In this document: positions 1 through 8,135 of the stretch, one piece after another | Layout of the letters: each line of letters starts with the position of its first letter | Position numbering within the stretch: position 1 is the stretch's first letter | Origin: DASUKL01 sp036278755 | GTDB lineage: Bacteria > Chloroflexota > Limnocylindria > Limnocylindrales > CSP1-4 | Assembly: GCA_036278755.1 (NCBI GenBank) | Contig: DASUKL010000097.1 | Location: 1-22,244, forward strand | Length of the DNA: 22,244 nucleotides | Reading direction: 5' to 3' | The notes under the pieces: model-generated | What the model was told of the DNA's origin: nothing | Databases searched by the model: none | Seen by the model: the letters and a program-made list of their open reading frames with translations, nothing else | Position numbers and translations under genes: made by a program

Positions 1-1158
1 AGGCTCTGGTCGAAGGGCAGGATGGAGGGCAGGCTGCCCGCCGTCTGCTGCGATTGGACCAGCGCGCCGATGTCCACCGACTGGGTGCCCGGGTCGAGCA
101 GGTAGGCCGTGACCTCGCCGTAGAGGGTCCCTGGCGAGATCCGCGACAGCTCCTGCTGGAGGGTGGCGTTGGCGACCTGGTCGTCCAGGGTGGGGTTGGC
201 CGGCAGCGGCGCCAGGGCGCTGGCGACGATGCCCACGAGCAGCGAGGCGAAGAGGGTCAGCACGAGCCACAGGCCGATGGAGGCCAGCGCGGAGGTCGCC
301 GCCCGCCGCAGCAGCACCGAACAGAGCATGGCGAAGGCCAGCCAGAAGCCCACGTAGATGACCGTGGCCACGAACCACAGGATGAGCCGCGCCACCTGAT
401 CCGCGTCCGGCACGACGCCGAGCTCGAAGAGCCCGACCCCGGCGACGATGAGGGTGATGGCCCCGAGCACCAGGGCGATGGCCGACAGGCCGGCGACGAA
501 CTTGCCGTTGATGACGTCGTCGCGATGGATGGGCTGGGCCAGCAGCCGAGGCAGGGTCCGGTCGGAGCGCTCGCCGTTGACCGCGTCGAAGCCGAAGGCG
601 ATGCCGAGGAGCGGCCCGAGGAAGGCGATGAAGGCGTAGAAGGCGAAGATCGGCGAGGAGGGCGACTGGACCGTGAACAGCTTCAGGAAGAGGGCCGGTA
701 CCTGGTTGGCCGTGATCTGGTCTGCGGCGGCGCGGAGGGCCGTGGCCGTGGAGTAGACCGAGCCGACAGCCACGAGCCCCAGCAGGGCCAGGAGGATGAG
801 CAGGCGCGCGGAGAGGACGTGGTCGGCGAACTCCTTGCCGGCCACCACGCGCCAGCCGCCCCGGAGGGCCCGAGGCCTGGCCGCCAGACCCGACGTCGGA
901 CCCGAGCCGGACGCCTTGGCCGAAGCGGGCGTCTGAGACGAAGCCAACGCCTTGGTCCCCGGACCCGATGCAGGAGCCGAACCCGACGCCTTGGTCGATG
1001 CGGGCGCCTTGGCTGCCGCAGGCGCCTTGGATGCCGACCTGGGCGCCGGCGCGGGGGCCGAGGCCTTGGGGGGCTGAGGGGCCGGTCGGTCGGACGGCAG
1101 GGGCGGGATGATGATCTCGGGCGGGGGCGCGTCGCCGGCCAGCTGGTCGGGCGGGATC

Positions 1159-1175
<17 letters not shown>
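1..1175 (-). CDS. ABC-2 type transporter permease, N-terminal 391 residues (runs off the left edge)
   Basis: Membrane subunit of an ABC exporter, read leftward and cut by the window edge. The ATG at 1175 overlaps the end of the ATPase gene by 17 bases, which suggests translational coupling and an ATPase/permease pair. Residues 1-100 are a low-complexity cytoplasmic arm rich in Ala, Pro, Ser and Lys, with repeated KA(S/P/L) units. Hydrophobic segments follow at about 125-145, 175-196, 228-250, 263-288 and 297-320. The cytoplasmic loop at 200-226 (NGERSDRTLPRLLAQPIHRD, then NGK) has the pattern typical of NosY-like ABC-2 permeases (E-R-x-x-x-T-L, P-I-x-R, GK). The substrate cannot be read from the sequence. 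The long arm is not typical of the family. Identity as an ABC-2 permease is firm; the C-terminus is unseen. Confidence 0.85.
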
Positions 1176-2184
<1,009 letters not shown>

Positions 2185-2193
2185 CGCTCCGGC

Positions 2194-3348
2194 TCAGCGC
2201 CGGCCGTAGCGCCGGAAGACCCAGGCCAGGCCGATGAGGACGATGACGATGATGGCGATGCCGACGAAGCCCCATAGGGGCGAGGTCTGGATCGTGGTCC
2301 GGATGTCGATGTCGTCGCTGGCGCTGCCCGACGTGGCGGTGATGGTCAGGTCGTAGTCACCGGCCAGGGCGTTGTCGCCGGGATGGATCGTGGCCGTGAC
2401 CGTCTCGGAGGCGTTGGGCTTGATGGTGGCGATGCTCGAGGGCGCGAAGGTCACCGTCCAGCCGCTGGGCGGGGTCGAGGTCAGCGAGACGTCGGTCAGG
2501 GGCGAGGTCCCGGTGTTCGTGACGATGACCGACACGGTGCCCGTGCTGCCCGAGGTGACCGTGGCGTTGAGCACCTGGTTGGGCGTGCTGACCGAGAGGG
2601 ACGGGCTGCCGGTGATCGTGACCTGGAGGTCGACCTTGGCCGTCAGGCTGCCGGCCGCCGCCGTGACCGTGACCGGGAAGCTCCCGGCCTCGGCCGTGCT
2701 GGGCGGGGTGACGGTGGCGGTCAGCGTGTCGTTGGCCCCGGCGTCGATCTCGTCGGTCAGGGCCTGGGTGTTGCCCGAGGGATTGACGGTCACCTTCCAG
2801 CCGTCAGGACCCTGGCCCTGGAGGCTGAAGGTCTGCTTCTGGGAGGTGTTGTTGGTCAGGGTCAGGCTGAAGTTGAACGTGTCGGTAGGCGTCCCGCTGA
2901 GCTTGGGGAAGCTCGTCGTCATGGTCGCCCCGCCGCTGGCCTGGGTCTCGACCCTGACCTTCAGGGGCAACGTCGCCGTGCCGCTCGGGCCACGGGCGGT
3001 GACGGTGATGCCCTGGGTGCCGGCCGTGGCGTCAGCCGGGACGTTGACCGAGAGGTTGAGGGCCGGGGGCTTGCCGGGGTCGGTGTAGACCGAGTCGACG
3101 ACCGTGCCGTTGCCCGTCAGGCTGGTCGTCCAGCCCGAAGGCACCGAGCTCACGTCGACGGTCATGAGCTGGGCCGTGGTCGTGTCGAGGGTCAGGTCGA
3201 AGGAGACGGACGAGCCCGGGTTGACGGTCACGCTGGGGTAGGGCGTGGTCAGCGTGGGCGACGCGGCCAGGACCGCGACAGGTGCCACGGCGGTGAAGCC
3301 GACCAGGCTGGTGGCCAGCAGCAGGCTGGCGAGGCGGATGCGTCTCAT
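2194..3348 (-). CDS. Secreted, C-terminally anchored NEW3/Ig-like repeat protein (COG1470-like)
   Basis: A 384-residue protein with a Sec signal peptide (basic start, hydrophobic core about 7-28, Ala-rich cleavage region near 28-30). Three Ig-like/NEW3 beta-sandwich repeats follow at about 32-133, 141-245 and 251-353. Each repeat holds a P-x-GW-x-V/T element (GW near 72, 183 and 296) and an AG-x-(Y/F/Q) turn leading to a T-V/I-T-A strand. One hydrophobic helix (about 357-378) and an RRYGRR tail anchor it with the repeats outside the cell. The ATG at 3348 has GAGGG four bases upstream. It heads the unit with the ABC ATPase and permease, so it may be an extracytoplasmic partner of that exporter; this is inference from position. 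Function unknown. Confidence 0.82.
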   Translation of the reverse strand: MRRIRLASLLLATSLVGFTAVAPVAVLAASPTLTTPYPSVTVNPGSSVSFDLTLDTTTAQLMTVDVSSVPSGWTTSLTGNGTVVDSVYTDPGKPPALNLSVNVPADATAGTQGITVTARGPSGTATLPLKVRVETQASGGATMTTSFPKLSGTPTDTFNFSLTLTNNTSQKQTFSLQGQGPDGWKVTVNPSGNTQALTDEIDAGANDTLTATVTPPSTAEAGSFPVTVTAAAGSLTAKVDLQVTITGSPSLSVSTPNQVLNATVTSGSTGTVSVIVTNTGTSPLTDVSLTSTPPSGWTVTFAPSSIATIKPNASETVTATIHPGDNALAGDYDLTITATSGSASDDIDIRTTIQTSPLWGFVGIAIIVIVLIGLAWVFRRYGRR

Positions 3349-3437
3349 GTTCCCTCGTCCGTCACGGTTCCGTCTGGGCCTGGCGGTCGCGCGCGGACCG
3401 TCGCCGACGTGTTGATTGGCACATATGGTGGCGCGCG

Positions 3438-3467
3438 ATGATCGAGCGACGGATTCGCGCCGATCAA
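3438..3467 (-). promoter_or_regulatory. Candidate sigma-70-like promoter for the NEW3-ABC unit
   Basis: On the minus strand, TTGATC (3467-3462) and GATCAT (3443-3438) are separated by 18 bases. Each matches the -35 and -10 consensus at four of six positions. It lies about 90 bases upstream of the NEW3 start, in the most AT-rich part of the gap. The match is modest, so this is a guess. Confidence 0.28.
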
Positions 3468-3479
3468 GATTCCTTCACG

Positions 3480-3503
3480 GGCGCCGTCCGATATCGCGGC
3501 GCC
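3480..3503. repeat. Perfect 7-bp inverted repeat with a palindromic loop
   Basis: GGCGCCG (3480-3486) and CGGCGCC (3497-3503) flank a 10-base loop containing the palindrome CGATATCG (3489-3496). It could be an operator or an atypical hairpin downstream of RdgB. There is no T-run on either side, so it does not look like a standard terminator. Confidence 0.4.
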
Positions 3504-3610
3504 ATCCCTCGAGAAGGCACCCATCGTGCCATACCGCGAGGCACATGTCCGCCCCAGGACGCGCCCCCCGCCGCCGCAGGCGTGGACGGCAGCCCGCACC
3601 GGGAACGCAG

Positions 3611-4228
3611 TCACCAGCCCAGGTCGCGGAGCGCGGCCCCCAGCTTGTGGGCGGCCCGCGCCCGGTGGGAGACGGCGGCCTTCTCGGCCGGGCTCCACTG
3701 GCCCACCGTGCGGCCACCGGGCGGCTCGCTGGCGGCCTCGAAGATCGGGTCGTAGCCGAAGCCGTTCGTGCCCCGGGCGGCGCGGGCGATGCGGCCCTCG
3801 AAGAGGCCGGTCCGGACCAGCGGCCGGGTCGTGGCATGGTCGAGAAAGCAGAGGACGCAGACGTAGCGCGCGGCGCGCCGCTCATCGGGAAGGCCCCGGA
3901 GGGCGGCCAGGAGCTTGGCGTCGTTCTCCTCGTCGGTGGCCTGCTCGCCCGCGTAGCGGCGGGTCCTTACGCCTGGGCCGCCGTCCAGGGCCTCGACCTC
4001 GAGGCCCGAGTCGTCGGCCAGCGTGGGCAGCCCCGACCGGGCAGCGTAGAAGCGGGCCTTGATGAGGGCATTGGCGGCGAACGTGGCGCCATCCTCGACG
4101 GGAGCTTCATCGATACCCACGTCGGCCAGCGAGACGAGGTCGGTCCGCGGCAGGCGAAGCAGGTCGCGCAGCTCGGCCAGCTTGTGAGGTGAGCCGGTGG
4201 CCACCAGCAGGCGCCGGCGCGGGTTCAT
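3611..4228 (-). CDS. rdgB: RdgB/HAM1 non-canonical purine NTP pyrophosphatase
   Basis: Hydrolyses ITP, dITP and XTP to the monophosphate plus pyrophosphate, keeping deaminated purines out of nucleic acids. The 205-residue form (ATG at 4228) matches the usual family length. A GTG at 4261 would add 11 residues, but AGGGA just upstream of the ATG and the family-like start MNPRRRLLVATG favour the shorter form. Conserved elements are DDSGLEVEAL (72-81), GGPGVRTRRYAG (83-94), FGYDPIF (157-163) and the substrate-binding SHRARA (187-192). The first motif, normally T/S-x-N-x-x-K, reads T11-G-S-P-H-K16, with Ser in place of the usual Asn. It is the last gene of the nine-gene operon, 61 bases after RNase PH, and pairs naturally with MazG as a nucleotide-pool cleaner. 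Confidence 0.93.
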   Translation of the reverse strand: MNPRRRLLVATGSPHKLAELRDLLRLPRTDLVSLADVGIDEAPVEDGATFAANALIKARFYAARSGLPTLADDSGLEVEALDGGPGVRTRRYAGEQATDEENDAKLLAALRGLPDERRAARYVCVLCFLDHATTRPLVRTGLFEGRIARAARGTNGFGYDPIFEAASEPPGGRTVGQWSPAEKAAVSHRARAAHKLGAALRDLGW

Positions 4229-4289
4229 CGGGTCCCTGCCTGTCCCCGCTGATGGGGGCACGGCCGCGCGCGGCCCCGTCGCCGGAGGC

Positions 4290-5018
4290 TCACGCGTCCC
4301 GTGCCGTGGCCTCCTTCTGGGCCGCGAAGAGCTGCCGCAGGCCGGCGTCGCCGAGGGCCAGCAGGTGATCGAGGCCGGCCCGGTCGAAGGGCTTGCCCTC
4401 CGCCGTCCCCTGCAGCTCGACGTAGGTGCCCGCGTCGGTGCCCACGATGTTGAGGTCCACCTCCGCCCGCGAGTCCTCCGTGTAGGCCAGGTCGAGCATC
4501 GGCAGGCCGTCGATGATGCCCACGCTGACCGCGGCCACCTGGCCGGTCAGGGCCGCCTCCAGGCCCTTGCGCCGCAGGCACAGGGCCAGGGCGACCCAGC
4601 CGCCGGTGATCGAGGCCGTGCGCGTCCCACCGTCGGCCTGGAGCACGTCGCAGTCGAGGGTCACCGTCCGCTCGCCCAGGCGGGCCGTATCCACCACGCC
4701 CCGCAAGGAACGGCCGATGAGCCGCTGGATCTCGTGCGTCCGGCCGCCCAGGCGGCCCTTGACCGACTCGCGCTGGGTCCGCTCGCTAGTGGCCCGCGGC
4801 AGCATGCTGTACTCGGCCGTCACCCAGCCCGTGCCCTTGCCCCGCAGGTGGGGCGGGATGCGGTCTTCCATCGTCGCCGCGCACAGGACGTGGGTGTCGC
4901 CCATGCGGATGATGCACGAGGCCTCCGCCCACTTCTGCACGCCCAGCTCGACGCGCACGGGGCGCAGCTGGCTGGGGTTGCGGCCGTCCTCGCGGAACCT
5001 GCCGGCGCCGATGGTCAT
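4290..5018 (-). CDS. rph: Ribonuclease PH
   Basis: Phosphorolytic 3'-to-5' exoribonuclease that trims tRNA 3' ends using inorganic phosphate. The protein is 242 residues from the ATG at 5018, which overlaps the MazG stop as ATGA. A strong AGGAGG lies 7 bases upstream (5031-5026), so this start is preferred over an in-frame codon at 5048. Family motifs are intact: REDGR near 9-13 followed by QLRP, the RNA/phosphate region RTHEIQRLIGRSLR (93-106), LDCDVLQADGGTRTASITGG (121-140), and the acidic EDSRAEVDLN (181-190). It lies between MazG and RdgB, a combination often seen as rph-rdgB in bacteria. Nothing looks damaged. Confidence 0.96.
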   Translation of the reverse strand: MTIGAGRFREDGRNPSQLRPVRVELGVQKWAEASCIIRMGDTHVLCAATMEDRIPPHLRGKGTGWVTAEYSMLPRATSERTQRESVKGRLGGRTHEIQRLIGRSLRGVVDTARLGERTVTLDCDVLQADGGTRTASITGGWVALALCLRRKGLEAALTGQVAAVSVGIIDGLPMLDLAYTEDSRAEVDLNIVGTDAGTYVELQGTAEGKPFDRAGLDHLLALGDAGLRQLFAAQKEATARDA

Positions 5019-6280
5019 GCCCGCTCCTCCTGCTTCGCCTGCTGCCACAACCGGTCGAGCTGCTCCATATCGAGCTCGCGCAGCTCCTGCCCCTCCGCCG
5101 CGGCCAACCGCTCGACGGTCGCGAAGCGGGCGGCGAACTTGCCGCTCGCGGCCCGCAAGGCGGCCTCCGCGTCGAGGCCCAGCTTACGACCCAGGTTGAC
5201 CAGGACCATGAGCAGATCGCCGAACTCCTCGCGGCGGGCCTCCGGGCTGGCGGCCTCGAGCAGCTCCACGGCCTCCTCCTCGACCTTGTCGATGACGCCC
5301 TCCAGGTCCGGCCAGTCATAGCCCAGACCGGCCGCCCGATCCTGCATCTCCTGGCTGTAGGCCAGGGCCGGCAGCGAGCGCGAGAGGCCGGCGAAGGCGG
5401 CCGGCATGGCCGCCTTCGGGCCTGCCTCCGAGGCCACTGCGGAAGCCGCTCCGGGGGCCGCTCCAGGTCCGCCGGGGGCCGCTCCAGTTCCGCCGCGGGC
5501 GGCGCGCTCAGCGGCCTTGATCTGCTCCCAGGTGCGCATCACCTGCTCGACGGAGTCGGCGCTGGCCGAGCCGAAGACGTGCGGATGGCGGCGCACGATC
5601 TTGGCGTCGATGGCCCGGTAGACATCGAGCAGATCGAAGACGCCCGCCTCGGCCGCGTGCTGGGCGTGGAGGACGACCTGCAGGAGCAGGTCCCCCAGCT
5701 CGTCGGCGAGGCTCGGCGTCGCCCCCGCCTCGAGCGCGTCGTAGACCTCGTAGGCCTCCTCGAGGAGGTGCTTGCGCAGGCTCTCGTGGGTCTGGGCTCG
5801 GTCCCAGGGGCAACCGTCGGGCGCCCGCAGCCGGGCCGCCAGCCAGGGCAGCATATGAGGGCTAGCCAGATCGTCCAGGGGGGCCACGGCGGGCAGGTAG
5901 TGGGCCGCATCGAAAGCGTCGGGGGTCGGGGCGCCGGTGGTCGGGCTGCCGATAGTCCGGGCGCTCCCGCCCAAGGCCTCGCTGGTCAGGGCGCCGATGG
6001 TCGTGTCGGGCGCGCCGGCCAGGCCCAGGACCGGATGGTCGGCCGGGTAGAGGGCCTGCAGCAGGGCCAGCGGATGACCGCCGTGGACGGTCCGCCCGGG
6101 CAGCGGTGCGGGGTCCCCGTCGGCCACACCTGCCGCGCCCTCGGGCGCGGCCACGATGAGCAGCGGCCAGCCCGGATCGAAGGGCTGGCTCACGAGGCCC
6201 TGGAGGCCGACGATCTGGAGGCCGTCGAGGACGCGCCGGCCGGTCCGCTGTTCCAGCTCGGCCAGCAGCGCCGCGATCAT
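5015..6280 (-). CDS. mazG: MazG nucleoside triphosphate pyrophosphohydrolase with a truncated N-terminal tetrapyrrole-methylase-like segment (YabN-like)
   Basis: Hydrolyses NTPs/dNTPs to monophosphate plus pyrophosphate in the cytoplasm. The 421-residue protein has two MazG helical domains with intact metal-binding acids: E174, E175 and E178 with E194 and D197, and a second EEEAVE (334-339) with EEFGD (351-355). The entry motif CPWDRAQTHESLR (157-169) is typical. An Ala/Gly/Pro linker (about 262-292) separates the domains. Residues 1-140 resemble only the second half of the methylase domain of Bacillus YabN (GLQIV near 20-24, LLIVA, LYPADHPV 77-84), without the N-terminal glycine-rich cofactor loop. 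The ATG at 6280 follows the isomerase stop by 12 bases, so the missing half is not simply a misplaced start. It is coupled to rph by ATGA. Confidence 0.92.
   Translation of the reverse strand: MIAALLAELEQRTGRRVLDGLQIVGLQGLVSQPFDPGWPLLIVAAPEGAAGVADGDPAPLPGRTVHGGHPLALLQALYPADHPVLGLAGAPDTTIGALTSEALGGSARTIGSPTTGAPTPDAFDAAHYLPAVAPLDDLASPHMLPWLAARLRAPDGCPWDRAQTHESLRKHLLEEAYEVYDALEAGATPSLADELGDLLLQVVLHAQHAAEAGVFDLLDVYRAIDAKIVRRHPHVFGSASADSVEQVMRTWEQIKAAERAARGGTGAAPGGPGAAPGAASAVASEAGPKAAMPAAFAGLSRSLPALAYSQEMQDRAAGLGYDWPDLEGVIDKVEEEAVELLEAASPEARREEFGDLLMVLVNLGRKLGLDAEAALRAASGKFAARFATVERLAAAEGQELRELDMEQLDRLWQQAKQEERA
5451..5492. repeat. Two-copy 21-bp tandem repeat inside mazG
   Basis: Units 5451-5471 and 5472-5492 differ at one base. 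They encode the GAAPG-type repeats of the linker between the two MazG domains. The period is a multiple of three, so copy-number change would keep the frame. Confidence 0.75.
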
Positions 6281-6292
6281 GGCCTTGGCCCG

Positions 6293-8128
6293 CTAGCTGC
6301 CGGTCGAGGCCGGGGCGATCGTCGGGTCGCGGTAGATCTTGCCGGCGTCCTCGAGGGCCTGCTTCTGGCGCAGGTACCAGGTATTGAATGCGTTGGTCTG
6401 GATCGCGCTGACCTGGCTCGACGAGAGGGCCCGGGTCGTGCGGTCGGTGACCTTGTAGATGGTGTAGCCGTCCGAGAGCAGGACCGGGGACGAGCTCAGC
6501 TGGCCGGCCTGCAGGGCGAAGAGGGCATCCTCGACCCGGAAGTCGGACTCCTGGCCCTTGGCGATCCAGCCCATGTCGCCGCCGTCCTCGGCGTCGCTGG
6601 CGTCCGAGTGCTCCTTGGCCAGGGCGGCGAAGTCGGCGCCCGGCTGCTTGGCCTGATCGAGGAGCTGGCCGATGAAGGTCTTGCTGTCGGGCCGCTTGGC
6701 CTCCCAGAGGATGACGTGGTAGCCGTACTCGGACTTGACCGGGCCGATGATCTCGCCCTTGGTGTGGTCGCCATCGAAGATGGCCTCGGCGAAGGAGGTC
6801 ACGAAATCGCTGTAGCTGGCCCACCCCAGGTCCCCGCCCTGCGTGGCGCTGCCCGTGTCGTCGCTGTCGCTCTCGGCCATCGAGGCGAATGTCTTCTCCC
6901 GCTCGCTCACGTCGCTGATCGCCTTGAGCTTGGCCACCGCCGCGTCGGCCAGCTGCTTGGCCGCGGCCCAGGCCGGATCACTGGCATCGAGGGTCGTGGC
7001 CGACGAGGGGTCGTGGTTCGGCGAGTAGAGGATGTGCGAGGCCCGGACCTCGCCGCCGATGGCGCTGGCGACCGTGCCCGAGGCCGGCACCGAGATCTCG
7101 ATCTCGGCCGCGTGGACCTGCTCGACGGGTTGCTTCAGGGCCTCGGCCACGACCTTGTCCTGGAGCTTCTGCTGGATGACCCGGCCCTTCAGCGCGTCGC
7201 GGTAGGCGTCCAGGCTGACGACGGCCTTGAGTTTGGTCATGAACGTCGGGTCGGGCACAGCCGCGGTGATCTTCGTGACCTTGGCGATGCGGTAGGCGCC
7301 GTCAGCGCCCTGGATGACGTCGGTGGTGCCGTTGAGCGGGGCCGCGAAGATGGCCTTGATCCAGGCCTGGTCGGCGGGGTAGTCCTCGGTCACGTCACCG
7401 TAGTCGCCGCCCGAATCCGCGCCCGCGGCGTCCGAGTACTGCTTGGCCACGGCGGCGAAGTCCTGGCCGGCCTCGAGGGCCGCGAGGGCCTGATCGGCCT
7501 TGGTCTTGGCCGCGTCGATCTGCTCCTGGTCGGGCAGGTCCGTGCCGGTGCTGACCTGGGGCGTCACGACGACGGCCAGGACGTGCCGCGTCTCGGGCGT
7601 CTCGCTCTGCTTCTTGAGCTCCGCGTCGACGTCGGCGTCGCTGACGCCGATGCCCTGGGCCTGGCCGAGCTTCAGCATGTAGGCCTGGTTGATGAGGTCT
7701 TCGAGGGCGTCCGAGCCTTCCGTCTGGCGCTGCTGCTCGTAGCTCTGGATCTCCTGCTGGGCCGTGCTCTGGTCCAGCGTGCCGGCGGCTACCGCCTGGT
7801 CGATCTGACCCTCGGCCTGGTTGATCTGGAAGTCCAGGACCTTGACCCGGTCGTTCCACTGGTCCTTGTCCAGAGAGACGCCGTCGACCCTGGCCACGGT
7901 CGCCAGGTGGTCGCTGTAGTAGCCGATGCCCAGAGCTCCCACGAGGATGACGGCGGCCACGACGATGATGGCGATGAAGGCCACCGTGATGACCAGCGTC
8001 TGGCGGGCCTCGTCGTCGCGGAACGAGACCTTGCGGTCGGCGGGCCGCACGCGGCTGAGGCTCTTGGAGCCGCTGGATGTGCTGGATTCGGCCGGGTCGG
8101 CCTTGTGCCTGGCGCGGCGGAAGATCAT
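6293..8128 (-). CDS. Membrane-anchored peptidyl-prolyl cis-trans isomerase with three tandem parvulin (PpiC) domains
   Basis: A 611-residue extracytoplasmic foldase of the SurA/PrsA kind. A 42-residue basic cytoplasmic tail precedes one transmembrane helix (about 43-70), then a SurA_N-like helical chaperone region (about 80-178). Parvulin 1 is at about 180-287 (TRHVLAVVV ... GGDYGD). Parvulin 2 at about 361-478 is the most canonical (VRASHIL ... GGDLGW ... SEYGYHVI). Parvulin 3 at about 481-563 lacks the first strand but keeps ADFAALAKEHSD and GGDMGW. The ATG at 8128 lies 7 bases after the glycosyltransferase stop. A longer frame to 8218 is open but would overlap that gene widely and has no family support. 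The isomerase probably helps fold secreted proteins; sharing an operon with glycan genes hints at envelope protein maturation. Confidence 0.9.
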   Translation of the reverse strand: MIFRRARHKADPAESSTSSGSKSLSRVRPADRKVSFRDDEARQTLVITVAFIAIIVVAAVILVGALGIGYYSDHLATVARVDGVSLDKDQWNDRVKVLDFQINQAEGQIDQAVAAGTLDQSTAQQEIQSYEQQRQTEGSDALEDLINQAYMLKLGQAQGIGVSDADVDAELKKQSETPETRHVLAVVVTPQVSTGTDLPDQEQIDAAKTKADQALAALEAGQDFAAVAKQYSDAAGADSGGDYGDVTEDYPADQAWIKAIFAAPLNGTTDVIQGADGAYRIAKVTKITAAVPDPTFMTKLKAVVSLDAYRDALKGRVIQQKLQDKVVAEALKQPVEQVHAAEIEISVPASGTVASAIGGEVRASHILYSPNHDPSSATTLDASDPAWAAAKQLADAAVAKLKAISDVSEREKTFASMAESDSDDTGSATQGGDLGWASYSDFVTSFAEAIFDGDHTKGEIIGPVKSEYGYHVILWEAKRPDSKTFIGQLLDQAKQPGADFAALAKEHSDASDAEDGGDMGWIAKGQESDFRVEDALFALQAGQLSSSPVLLSDGYTIYKVTDRTTRALSSSQVSAIQTNAFNTWYLRQKQALEDAGKIYRDPTIAPASTGS

Positions 8129-8135
8129 GGTCCGA

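Larger units (their letters stand above)
3349..3610. other. 262-bp intergenic region between the RdgB gene and the NEW3-ABC unit
   Basis: No convincing coding frame is seen here. The stretch is locally more AT-rich than its surroundings (around 3411-3475). It contains a weak candidate promoter for the NEW3 gene, a perfect 7-bp inverted repeat (3480-3503) and a smaller 5-bp one (3516-3530, GGCAC/GTGCC). No hairpin followed by a T-run was found on the minus strand after the RdgB stop, so an intrinsic terminator is not evident. Read-through from the nine-gene operon into the ABC unit is therefore possible. Confidence 0.5.

Noticed and set aside
3345..3698. Small minus-strand open frame across the RdgB-NEW3 gap
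   Set aside because: It overlaps RdgB coding sequence, has an Arg/Pro/Gly-rich product with no motif, and sits where regulatory DNA is expected.
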